NCBI GenBank assembly: GCA_913058195.1
Contig: CAJXPP010000116.1
Coordinates: 1 to 6,869 of the forward strand
DNA: 6,869 nt
Direction: 5' to 3'
Origin: an uncultured Gammaproteobacteria bacterium
GTDB lineage: Bacteria > Pseudomonadota > Gammaproteobacteria > Nitrosococcales > Methylophagaceae
Part shown: positions 1 through 6,408 of the stretch, piece after piece
How the letters are laid out: each line of letters begins with the position of its first letter
Numbering within the stretch: the first letter of the stretch is position 1
Notes under the pieces: generated by a model
What the model was told of the DNA's origin: nothing
The model's database searches: none
The model's input: the letters and a program-made list of their open reading frames with translations, nothing else
Program-made: the position numbers and the translations under genes

Positions 1-393
1 CTCCCAATAATCAATCCAGCGCCAATCATCGAACTCAGGTTTTTCATACTGATCTAAGCGAACGTTTTCTTCTGTGGCGATTAATCGCAATAAAAACCAG
101 CGTTGTTTTTGGCCAATACACAAGGGTTTATTTCCAAAACGCAAATAACGTTTAGGTAAGCGGTAACGCAACCAGCCTCGTGTCATTCCTAACACTTCGA
201 CATGTTCAGGCCCCAAGCCAACCTCTTCCATTAACTCACGATAAACTGCTTGCTCAGCGGTCTCATCAGGCTTGATACCACCTTGAGGAAACTGCCATGA
301 GTCATGCTGTGCACGCTGCGCCCAAAGCACCTTATTTTCTTCATTGCAGAGAATAATCCCTACATTTGGTCTAAAACCATCTTTATCAATCAC
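1..393 (-). CDS. rppH: RNA 5'-pyrophosphohydrolase RppH (Nudix), C-terminus cut by window edge
   Basis: RppH removes pyrophosphate from the 5' triphosphate end of mRNAs in the cytoplasm, which opens them to RNase E decay. The 131 visible residues carry a complete Nudix box at residues 38-60: GG-I-K-P-D-E, then R52-E53-L, then E56-E57-V-G-L, matching GX5EX7REUXEEXGU. Family landmarks around it are DGFRPNVG (5-12), HDSWQFPQGG (30-39), WLRYRLPKR (74-82), CIGQKQRWF (92-100) and PEFDDWRWIDYW (119-130). The E. coli protein is about 176 residues, so roughly 45 C-terminal residues lie outside. I chose the GTG at 393-391 because it falls exactly where the family begins (M-I-D-x-D-G). A GAGAAGGG purine run lies just upstream, though close. 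In-frame ATG codons at 420-418 and 417-415 with a GGTGA before them would add 8-9 non-conserved residues. It is divergent from the HAD-IB gene, an arrangement also known from Pseudomonas. Confidence 0.95.
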   Translation of the reverse strand, partial: MIDKDGFRPNVGIILCNEENKVLWAQRAQHDSWQFPQGGIKPDETAEQAVYRELMEEVGLGPEHVEVLGMTRGWLRYRLPKRYLRFGNKPLCIGQKQRWFLLRLIATEENVRLDQYEKPEFDDWRWIDYWE

Positions 394-500
394 AGCCCTT
401 CTCAATATTACAACCATCATTTTCACCAAATGGTGTAACGCGATAATTTCTCAATACCTAGTAGATTAGAGAAAGCACTCACGGTATGCAAACCATTTTG

Positions 501-508
501 ATTATAAT
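501..508. promoter_or_regulatory. candidate shared -10 element for divergent rppH and HAD-IB gene
   Basis: The octamer ATTATAAT is self-complementary. It gives a perfect TATAAT on the plus strand (503-508) and another on the minus strand (506-501). It lies 38 bases before the HAD-IB ATG and about 107 bases before the rppH GTG, so it could serve either gene or both. On the plus strand a TG at 499-500 resembles an extended -10. I found no good -35 hexamer for either direction at 16-18 base spacing, so this rests on the -10 match alone. Confidence 0.3.
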
Positions 509-546
509 AGTCCTCATTCCCTTTCATATAGTTGAAATTTAAAAAC

Positions 547-1200
547 ATGGCTCTAGCAATCTTCGATTTGGATAACACCTTACTTGGCGGTGATAGCGAT
601 TACTTATGGGGTGAATTTTTAGTCGAAAATGATTACGTTGTTAGTAAATATCATCAAAAAATGAATGAGGTGTTTTACCAACAATATCTCGCAGGCACTA
701 TGGATATGGTCGAGTTCTTGGCTTTTCAACTTAAACCTCTTGCTGATAATGACATTGCCAAACTACATCGTTGGCGGGAAACCTATCTCAGCCAAAAAAT
801 TGCGCCAATCATGCTGTCTGCTGCACGTGAGTTGATTAAAAAGCATCAACACGCTGGCGATACCTTATTGATTATCACTGCAACCAATGACTTCATTACT
901 GCGCCAATTGCTGATCAACTCGGCATTGCTAATTTAATTGCCACTGAAGCAGAAATGATTGACGGCCAATACACCGGTAAGGTCGCTGGCACACCTTCTT
1001 ATCAAGAAGGCAAAGTCACCCGCTTAAATGAATGGTTAGCTGAGCAACACATTTCACTCGAAGGAAGTTATTTCTACAGTGATTCACATAATGATTTACC
1101 GCTACTTAAGCTCGTTGATCACCCTGTTGCTGTTGATCCTGATGACACCTTACGCCAGTTTGCTGAACAACAAAGCTGGAAAGTTATCAGCCTTCGATAA
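547..1200 (+). CDS. HAD-superfamily subfamily IB phosphatase (SerB-like; possibly histidinol-phosphatase)
   Basis: This is a cytoplasmic phosphomonoesterase of the HAD-IB group, 217 residues long. All four HAD motifs are visible: motif I DLDNT with the nucleophile D7 and acid/base D9, motif II IITATN with T111, motif III K156 in EGKVTRL, and motif IV YSDSHNDLPLL with D179 and D183. The segment between motifs I and II is a helical C1 cap. Such proteins hydrolyse small phosphates such as phosphoserine or histidinol phosphate. P. aeruginosa PA0335, which also lies beside rppH, has been reported as a histidinol-phosphate phosphatase, so that activity is a reasonable but unproven guess. I chose ATG 547 because the family starts MALAIFDLDNTLL. 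The in-frame TTG at 532 would add five residues and has no Shine-Dalgarno either. No clear ribosome-binding site precedes 547. gatB follows after 47 bases with no terminator between, which suggests co-transcription. Confidence 0.9.
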   Translation: MALAIFDLDNTLLGGDSDYLWGEFLVENDYVVSKYHQKMNEVFYQQYLAGTMDMVEFLAFQLKPLADNDIAKLHRWRETYLSQKIAPIMLSAARELIKKHQHAGDTLLIITATNDFITAPIADQLGIANLIATEAEMIDGQYTGKVAGTPSYQEGKVTRLNEWLAEQHISLEGSYFYSDSHNDLPLLKLVDHPVAVDPDDTLRQFAEQQSWKVISLR

Positions 1201-1247
1201 TAAATTGGTACAATTCATCGTTTAAATATTCAGATCGGACCATCAAT

Positions 1248-2690
1248 ATGGAATGGGAAGTTGTTATTGGGTTAGAAGTTCACGCCCAACTCGCCACTAA
1301 AACTAAAATATTTTCTGGCGCACCTACTGCTTATGGTGCTGAGCCTAATACACAAGCTTGTGCCGTTGACTTAGGCCTTCCAGGTGTATTGCCAGTGCTT
1401 AATTTAGAAGCGGTTAAAATGGCGGTTAAGTTTGGTCTAGCAATTGATGCTGAATTAACCAACCCATCAATATTTGCTCGTAAAAATTATTTTTACCCTG
1501 ATTTACCAAAAGGCTACCAAATCAGTCAGATGGATTTGCCTATTGTTGGTAAAGGTCAGTTAGCGATCGAATTAGAAGATGGTAGTGAAAAGATCATCGG
1601 CATTACCCGTGCTCATTTAGAAGAAGATGCGGGAAAATCTATGCATGGCGACTTTCAGGGCCAAACAGGTGTTGATTTAAATCGTGCTGGCACGCCTTTA
1701 TTAGAAATCGTTTCTGACCCTGATTTAAGCAGTGCTAAAGAAGCTGTCGCCTATATGAAAAAAATTCATTCATTAGTGCGATACCTTGAGATTTGTGACG
1801 GCAATATGCAGGAAGGCTCATTCCGCTGTGATTCTAATGTTTCGGTTCGCCCTAAAGGCCAGAAAGAATTAGGCACCCGTGCTGAACTGAAAAACATTAA
1901 CTCATTTCGTAATGTTGAACGTGCGATTAATATCGAAATAGAACGCCAAATTGAACTGATTGAAGATGGCGGTAGAGTTGTTCAAGAAACACGTTTATAC
2001 GATGCAGATAAGAATGAAACCCGATCAATGCGTAGCAAAGAAGAAGCCAATGATTACCGCTACTTCCCGGATCCAGACTTATTACCCGTCGTATTGGAAC
2101 CAGAACTAATCGAAGAAATGCGTGCAAGTTTGCCTGAACTACCCAATGCAAAACGAGATCGCTTTGTTGCCAATATGAGTTTATCGCTTTATGACGCATC
2201 AGTATTAACAAGCAGCCGTGAATTAGCGAATTATTTTGAAGCAGTTTTAGATGCTTCAAACAATAAAGAACCTAAACAATGTGCTAACTGGATCATTACC
2301 CAATTGCTTGGCGCATTAAACAAAGCTGGTTTAGAAATTGCTGAGTCACCGATCAGTGCAGAACAATTAGGCGGTTTATTACTACGTATTACCGACAATA
2401 CAATTTCAGGAAAAATTGCCAAACAAATCTTTGATGCACTTTGGGCAGGTGAAGGTGATAATGCTGATAGCATCATCGAAGCAAAAGGCTTAAAACAAGT
2501 GACGGATTCAGGTGCAATTGAAGCGATTGTTGATGAAGTGATTGCTAATAATGCAGATCAGGTAGAGCAGTATCGTAATGGTAAAGAACAATTACTAGGC
2601 TTCTTCGTCGGCCAAGTCATGAAAGCCTCGAAAGGTAAAGCTAACCCAGCTCAAGTAAATGAAATCTTAAAAGCTAAATTAGCAGGTTAA
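1248..2690 (+). CDS. gatB: Asp-tRNA(Asn)/Glu-tRNA(Gln) amidotransferase subunit B
   Basis: GatB is the tRNA-binding kinase subunit of the GatCAB complex. It phosphorylates the side chain of mischarged Glu-tRNA(Gln) or Asp-tRNA(Asn), which is then amidated with ammonia released by GatA. The 480 residues are full family length. Visible family blocks are WEVVIGLEVHAQL (3-15, with the conserved E10 and H12), FARKNYFYPDLPKGYQISQ (76-94), HLEEDAGK (123-130, with E125), NRAGTPLLEIVSDPD (145-159), and DGNMQEGSFRCDSNVSVR in the region around 185-202, then DYRYFPDPDLLP. The last 140 or so residues fit the helical YqeY-like tail domain that contacts tRNA. The ribosome-binding site is weak: GGA at 1237-1239, eight bases before the ATG. 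gatC and gatA, often in an operon with gatB, are not next to it here. Transcription probably enters from the HAD-IB gene and ends at the hairpin beginning at 2711. Confidence 0.98.
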   Translation: MEWEVVIGLEVHAQLATKTKIFSGAPTAYGAEPNTQACAVDLGLPGVLPVLNLEAVKMAVKFGLAIDAELTNPSIFARKNYFYPDLPKGYQISQMDLPIVGKGQLAIELEDGSEKIIGITRAHLEEDAGKSMHGDFQGQTGVDLNRAGTPLLEIVSDPDLSSAKEAVAYMKKIHSLVRYLEICDGNMQEGSFRCDSNVSVRPKGQKELGTRAELKNINSFRNVERAINIEIERQIELIEDGGRVVQETRLYDADKNETRSMRSKEEANDYRYFPDPDLLPVVLEPELIEEMRASLPELPNAKRDRFVANMSLSLYDASVLTSSRELANYFEAVLDASNNKEPKQCANWIITQLLGALNKAGLEIAESPISAEQLGGLLLRITDNTISGKIAKQIFDALWAGEGDNADSIIEAKGLKQVTDSGAIEAIVDEVIANNADQVEQYRNGKEQLLGFFVGQVMKASKGKANPAQVNEILKAKLAG

Positions 2691-2710
2691 ATTTCTCCTA
2701 CATAAAAATA

Positions 2711-2748
2711 AAAAAAGGCTGTGTTTATTTCTAAACACAGCCTTTTTT
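2711..2748. terminator. bidirectional Rho-independent terminator between gatB and DUF1097 gene
   Basis: A 17-bp uninterrupted stem (2711-2727 pairing with 2732-2748) closes on a 4-base loop (TTTC). The GC core is GGCTGTG/CACAGCC, flanked by A6 on the left and T6 on the right, so each strand reads as hairpin plus U-tract. It sits between two convergent genes, 20 bases after the gatB stop and 17 bases from the end of the DUF1097 gene, and should serve both. Confidence 0.93.
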
Positions 2749-2765
2749 ATTTAGCAGACTAAGTC

Positions 2766-3287
2766 TTAGTCGTCACCGCCACCAGAAATCATTCCAGCAA
2801 CTTTAGCTGATGCTAGGCCAAATAAAGCACCAACAATAATAGATAAGGAAACAACAATTACTGGATTAGAAAAATCCATTGCTAACGTATTGCCTGCAGC
2901 TGATAAATCTTCACCTGCATGAATAGCATAAGCTGCTGTTGCGGCAAAGCCATATACTGCTGAAGGGATAACAGAAAGGGCAGGAATAGATGCCCCCATT
3001 ACAAGTATAAATACCGTCACTCCTACCCATACTGCAGCATTAACTGCTAATGATGCACCGCCTAGGCCTACTTGTGTAATTAGAGCAAATGCTATGCCGG
3101 CTAATACTGAACCAAACAGACTACATACAATTGTATTTTTTAATGCAGCGGTATCGCCGCCGTTATGAAAATACTGGCCCCAACCAATAAAGATAGCCCA
3201 AATTGTTACCATTCCTGCTAGAGGACTTAATGCAAGCCAAGTAGCTAAGGCACCTAAACCACCAATACTTAATGCTAATCCAAACAT
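2766..3287 (-). CDS. DUF1097-family integral membrane protein of unknown function
   Basis: This 173-residue protein is very rich in Gly, Ala, Val and Ile and is almost entirely hydrophobic. Likely membrane spans lie near residues 3-20, 24-40, 52-72, 77-98, 102-122 and 142-166. The block WAIFIGWGQYFHNGGD (30-45), followed by a short polar turn and another span, resembles the DUF1097 family, which includes the E. coli inner-membrane protein YcdZ. I recognise the family by eye only, and it has no established biochemical function. The protein ends in a polar Gly/Asp tail (SGGGDD). The ATG at 3287-3285 is preceded by a GAGAGAGA purine run about seven bases away, which can act as a ribosome-binding site. 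It is a single-gene unit: convergent with gatB across a shared terminator and divergent from the FIST gene across a 422-base region. Confidence 0.8.
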   Translation of the reverse strand: MFGLALSIGGLGALATWLALSPLAGMVTIWAIFIGWGQYFHNGGDTAALKNTIVCSLFGSVLAGIAFALITQVGLGGASLAVNAAVWVGVTVFILVMGASIPALSVIPSAVYGFAATAAYAIHAGEDLSAAGNTLAMDFSNPVIVVSLSIIVGALFGLASAKVAGMISGGGDD

Positions 3288-3662
3288 AAATTTTCTCTCT
3301 CTTAATTTGAAGTAAAGTTTTCTAACGGCTTGCTAATTATTTAGCTTATATTTTTATTATGACGTTAAAAAACAACTGCGAAGCTTTATGGAACCAACCT
3401 CACGCTTGAAGAGACTAATTAATCTCTCAGAAGCAATAAAACATACTTAAGCTTATATTTCAATCAACTAAAAAGGATTTATATTTTAGTATCTTAGTTA
3501 ACATTTACTTTTACTTACTTCTCAAAATATCTGTAATGCACCGTTATAGGGCGAGTTATGACTGTACTCAGTCCTCACTTTCAAAGCTTCTTCTTCCCTT
3601 AATCTAATAAACTGTTGTAACATCAACCTAATATTTTCTTAACACCTTAAAGGACGCGAAGA
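3288..3662. other. long AT-rich divergent intergenic region upstream of DUF1097 and FIST genes
   Basis: This stretch contains no convincing protein-coding gene. It holds several small symmetric elements: GCTAATTATTTAGC (3332-3345, 5-bp arms), the 18-bp imperfect palindrome at 3410-3427, and GACTGTACTCAGTC (3560-3573, 5-bp arms). It also has a direct repeat AGCTTATATTT at 3343-3353 and 3450-3460. Promoters for both flanking genes should lie here, but no TTGACA/TATAAT pair at normal spacing stood out, so I mark none. A small RNA cannot be excluded, but I see no terminator-like hairpin plus U-tract on either strand. Confidence 0.6.
3410..3427. repeat. 18-bp imperfect palindrome, candidate operator
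   Basis: The sequence AGAGACTAATTAATCTCT pairs with itself at 8 of 9 positions; only C3415/A3422 fails. Outside it, GCTT (3404-3407) can also pair with AAGC (3431-3434) across short asymmetric gaps. It sits in the divergent region between the DUF1097 and FIST genes. No U-tract follows on either strand, so a terminator is unlikely. A dimeric regulator site is the more natural reading, but no regulator is identified. Confidence 0.4.
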
Positions 3663-3673
3663 ATGATTTCGCG
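3650..3673 (+). promoter_or_regulatory. Shine-Dalgarno plus start-codon hairpin of the FIST leader
   Basis: AAGGA (3650-3654) lies eight bases before an ATG at 3663-3665. Directly after it, CGCGAA (3655-3660) can pair with TTCGCG (3668-3673), plus a G-U pair inside. This leaves a five-base loop AATGA that displays the ATG. The structure would affect ribosome access to the leader ORF and, through the overlap at its end, to the FIST gene. Confidence 0.4.
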
Positions 3674-3713
3674 GAAATGGATTTTACTTACGTATTTAGG
3701 CAATAAACTATGA
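3663..3713 (+). CDS. putative 16-residue leader peptide coupled to the FIST gene
   Basis: An ATG with a well-placed AAGGA ribosome-binding site opens a 16-codon frame encoding MISRKWILLTYLGNKL. Its TGA stop (3711-3713) overlaps the FIST ATG (3710-3712) in the classic ATGA arrangement. The FIST start has only a weak AGG nine bases upstream, so ribosomes finishing the leader could re-initiate there. The peptide is basic at its N-terminus and hydrophobic in the middle, too short for a membrane protein, and has no run of one amino acid that would suggest attenuation. I do not recognise it in any family. Such short frames also occur by chance, so the call rests on the combination of ribosome-binding site, hairpin and overlap. 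Confidence 0.4.
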   Translation: MISRKWILLTYLGNKL

Positions 3714-4855
3714 AGTTTGAGCAAGAACACCTTCCCCCTAAAATGGCAGTCAGTAAATTACCTAAAGCATCCCCGCTACCGGAAGCGAATTGGGTATTAG
3801 TGTTTGGCTCAGTTAAACGTTTTCAAGAGCGAGGCTTCACAAAAACGCTTGAAGACCGCTACCCGAATGCTCATATAATTGGTTGCACCACATCAGGTGA
3901 AATCACTAATGAAGGTGTATATGATGAAAGTGTACATATTACTGCTATGCATTGGGAACGGAGCACCCTTAATTTCATCGTTAAACCAATTAATAGCATG
4001 GCTCAATCTCATGCCCTAGGCGCTCTGATCGCATCAGAACTTCAACAGCCCAATCTTAAAGGTGTATTTATTTTAAGTGATGGTCTTAATGTAAACGGGT
4101 CTGAATTAGTTGAAGGTATCCAAGAAGTATTACCTGAAATACCAATCACTGGTGGCCTAGCAGGTGATAATGCTAATTTTTCTCAAACCTATCTTCTTAA
4201 TAATGACAAAGTTCAAGATCGTGTTGTTATTGCCGTGGGCATATATGGCGAACATGCTGTTGTTACCAGCGGTGCTTTAGGTGGCTGGAGGCCTTATGGC
4301 CCACCACGTAAAGTGACTAAGGCAGTTAAAAATATCGTTTATGAGTTAGATAATAAACCTGCTCTACCACTTTATAAAATGTATCTCGGTCATTACGCCA
4401 ATACACTGCCAGCATCAGGCTTAAATTTTCCCTTTGCAATTATGGCCGAGGACAAAAGCATTACCGTTATCCGTACACTGCTTGCTATTGATGATAAAGA
4501 TAATAGCCTAACATTTGCTGGTAATGTGCCTAATAGTTCAACAGTGCGCTTTCTAAAGTCCGATCACGACATGCTCGTTAACGGCGCAAGTGATGCTGCT
4601 CGTCAAATCTTAGAGAAAAAAATTAACCTAAATGAAAAAGCATTGGCTATTTGTGTCAGTTGCGTCGGTCGTAAGTTAGTTATGGCTGAGCAAGTCTCTG
4701 ATGAAGTCTTTGCCGTACAACGCTTACTAGGGTTACAAACAGGTATAACAGGCTTCTATTCAAATGGTGAAATTTGTTCAGGTGAAGATGACGGTCATAG
4801 CCAATTACATAATCAAACAATGACTATTGCTTATCTTAGTGAACATATGAACTAA
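3710..4855 (+). CDS. FIST-domain signal-transduction sensor protein (FIST_N plus FIST_C)
   Basis: FIST proteins are cytoplasmic sensory modules thought to bind small ligands and pass signals to kinases, cyclases or chemoreceptors. This one is 381 residues with no transmembrane segment or output domain, so it would have to act through a partner. The FIST_N part runs roughly from 25 to 215, with VFGS (31-34), GCTTSGEI (58-65), ILSDGLNVNG (121-130) and ITGGLAGD (146-153). The FIST_C part runs roughly from 218 to 360 and ends in the signature TGITGFYSNGEICSG (344-358). A related stand-alone FIST protein, NosP, binds heme and senses nitric oxide; several histidines (H182, H228, H286) could ligate heme here, but I cannot identify a ligand. 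The start at 3710 follows an in-frame TAA at 3704-3706, so it cannot extend further upstream. No kinase or cyclase gene lies beside it in this window. It appears to be monocistronic apart from the leader ORF. Confidence 0.9.
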   Translation: MKFEQEHLPPKMAVSKLPKASPLPEANWVLVFGSVKRFQERGFTKTLEDRYPNAHIIGCTTSGEITNEGVYDESVHITAMHWERSTLNFIVKPINSMAQSHALGALIASELQQPNLKGVFILSDGLNVNGSELVEGIQEVLPEIPITGGLAGDNANFSQTYLLNNDKVQDRVVIAVGIYGEHAVVTSGALGGWRPYGPPRKVTKAVKNIVYELDNKPALPLYKMYLGHYANTLPASGLNFPFAIMAEDKSITVIRTLLAIDDKDNSLTFAGNVPNSSTVRFLKSDHDMLVNGASDAARQILEKKINLNEKALAICVSCVGRKLVMAEQVSDEVFAVQRLLGLQTGITGFYSNGEICSGEDDGHSQLHNQTMTIAYLSEHMN

Positions 4856-4878
4856 TCGTCATTTCTGACTCATTATTC

Positions 4879-4925
4879 AATAAAAAGGGCGCAATTACAC
4901 AAGGTGTAATTGCGCCCTTTTTATT
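4879..4925. terminator. bidirectional Rho-independent terminator between FIST gene and gshA
   Basis: A 22-bp perfect stem (4879-4900 with 4904-4925) closes on a 3-base loop (AAG). The core GGGCGCAATTACAC/GTGTAATTGCGCCC is flanked by A5 on the left and T5 on the right, giving a U-tract in both directions. It begins 23 bases after the FIST stop and ends five bases before the gshA stop, so it suits both convergent genes. Confidence 0.93.
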
Positions 4926-4930
4926 ATTCC

Positions 4931-6205
4931 TTAGGCTACTTCTCGTGCCGCTGCTAATAATGCCAAGCGTGCAATAACGCCGTAGGCATAAAAGCGATTT
5001 GGTTCAGCATCCGGCGTACCCTCTTTATCGGGTGTATTACAAGGCTCTGCAAATGCCAATGGCTCAAAATGCATGCCTGGCGCATTAAGGTTCTCATCAA
5101 CACCTCGCCCAGTGTGGACCCGGTAAAACCCACCTACAACAAAGTGATCCATCATATAGACCACAGGTTCCGCCACGGCAGAATCTTCGCCTATTGTCTC
5201 GAAGGTATAGACCCCTTCTTGTACTAATACATTATCAACGACTAAACCTTCTTTTGCAGATGACATCTTTGTTCGCTGTTTACGATTTAAGCTGCTAATT
5301 TCCTCTACATTTTTTACTGTCATAATACCCATTCCGTAGGTTCCAGAATCCGCTTTTACAACAACAAATGGTTCTTTATCAATACCGTATTCAGCATACT
5401 TTTTTGAGATTGTCGAGAGCATGTTTTCAACGTTAACAGCTAAACATTCTCCACCATCACGGTCCATGAAGTTTACTTCACCACACTGCAGTGACAAAGG
5501 AGAGATCAGCCAAGGATCGATATCGATTTTCTCAGAAAACTCTGTCGCTACAGTATGATAATGACTAAAATGGTCAGACTTCTTTCTATCAGACCAGCCT
5601 GCAGATAATGGTGGTAGAACATGCTGTTCTAATCCTTCAAGGATTGTAGGCCGCCCACCTGATAAATCGTTATTCAATAATACTAAGCAGGGTGAAAAAT
5701 CGCCAACCATTACCCGGTCACCTTCTCGTTTCAAAGGCTCTAACTGACAATGCTTACCCGAAGGTAACTCTATATCCATCAGTTCAGTTATATCATCTCT
5801 TAAACTACCAATTCTTGCTTCAAAACCCGCTTGCTCAAAGATTTGTCGTAAGGTTTCAATGCTTTCTAGATAAAATAAATTGCGTGTGTGATTTTCAGCA
5901 ATAATTAATACACTTCGCGCAGTTGGACAAGCGCGTTCAACAGCCGCCTGAGCCGCCTGAATACATAGAGGCATAAACGCTTTATTAAGATTATTAAAGC
6001 CTGCAGGAAATAAGTTTGTATCGACGGGAGCCAACTTAAACCCCGAATTTCGTAAATCAACCGATGTATAGAATGGAGCTGGAGTTAGTAACCACTGCTC
6101 CCTAAACCAAGCTTCAACTTGAGCTTGATTGGCCAGTAAATGGGCTTCTAGCTTTAAAATAGGGCCGTTTTTAGCCGTTGTTAAATGTGGTACGCCAGTC
6201 ATCAT
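4931..6205 (-). CDS. gshA: glutamate-cysteine ligase, proteobacterial (TIGR02049) type
   Basis: GshA joins glutamate and cysteine with ATP to give gamma-glutamylcysteine, the first and usually limiting step of glutathione synthesis, in the cytoplasm. The sequence belongs to the GshA type found in Acidithiobacillus, nitrifiers and many other proteobacteria, which differs from the E. coli enzyme. Numbered from my start, visible blocks are SVDLRNSGFKLAPVDTNLFP (48-67), LLNNDLSGGRP (176-186), VVVKADSGTYGMGIM (281-295), which looks like an ATP-grasp-style nucleotide-binding segment, and VVGGFYRVHTGRG (356-368). The length of 424 residues fits the family. I chose ATG 6205-6203. A TTG at 6217-6215 would add four residues but abuts AAAAGG with no spacer, whereas the ATG lies 12 bases beyond that purine run; ATG 6202 is also possible. 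gshB is not adjacent. The gene is divergent from pilG. Confidence 0.93.
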   Translation of the reverse strand: MMTGVPHLTTAKNGPILKLEAHLLANQAQVEAWFREQWLLTPAPFYTSVDLRNSGFKLAPVDTNLFPAGFNNLNKAFMPLCIQAAQAAVERACPTARSVLIIAENHTRNLFYLESIETLRQIFEQAGFEARIGSLRDDITELMDIELPSGKHCQLEPLKREGDRVMVGDFSPCLVLLNNDLSGGRPTILEGLEQHVLPPLSAGWSDRKKSDHFSHYHTVATEFSEKIDIDPWLISPLSLQCGEVNFMDRDGGECLAVNVENMLSTISKKYAEYGIDKEPFVVVKADSGTYGMGIMTVKNVEEISSLNRKQRTKMSSAKEGLVVDNVLVQEGVYTFETIGEDSAVAEPVVYMMDHFVVGGFYRVHTGRGVDENLNAPGMHFEPLAFAEPCNTPDKEGTPDAEPNRFYAYGVIARLALLAAAREVA

Positions 6206-6293
6206 CTTAGCAATCAACCTTTTCCAATATTGAAAATTAAAACACTAAACACTTTAGCTCTACGATAGAAACATAAGTCTTAATGAAAGATAC

Positions 6294-6299
6294 ATTATA
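6294..6299 (-). promoter_or_regulatory. candidate -10 element for gshA
   Basis: A perfect TATAAT lies on the minus strand within the gshA-pilG spacer, giving a predicted leader of about 80 bases before the gshA start. The best upstream hexamers are weak: TTGCTA at 15-base spacing (4 of 6 matches) or TTTGCT at 16. AT-rich sequence produces such matches by chance, so this is only a candidate. Confidence 0.35.
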
Positions 6300-6408
6300 T
6301 TTTCATCTCTATGCTAGCAAACAAGCAAGAACTAAGTTTTATTATTTGTGGCTAGCCTGAACAGTAAAAATGGGGTATCTTCTATCTCTAATGTCTCCGT
6401 AAGACTAC

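Noticed and set aside
424..435. CACCA/TGGTG inverted repeat upstream of rppH
   Set aside because: The arms are only five bases with a two-base gap, too tight to form a stable hairpin as drawn.
532..546. TTG start extending the HAD-IB protein by five residues
   Set aside because: The family begins at MALAIFDLDNT, the added residues are not conserved, and no Shine-Dalgarno precedes the TTG.
1927..2476. Two minus-strand open frames inside gatB (1927-2259 and 2231-2476)
   Set aside because: They lie antisense to a full-length conserved gatB, resemble no family, and are by-products of its codon pattern.
3343..3460. AGCTTATATTT direct repeat as part of a CRISPR or iteron array
   Set aside because: There are only two 11-bp copies 107 bases apart in AT-rich sequence, with no further copies or regular spacing.
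3560..3573. GACTG-TACT-CAGTC hairpin as a terminator or riboswitch
   Set aside because: The stem is only five pairs with no U-tract, and nothing around it resembles a known riboswitch.
5692..5904. Plus-strand 70-codon open frame inside gshA
   Set aside because: It is antisense to conserved gshA sequence, with no recognisable product or ribosome-binding site.
6206..6217. TTG start extending GshA by four residues
   Set aside because: The purine run AAAAGG abuts the TTG with no spacer, so the ATG at 6205 is the more plausible start.
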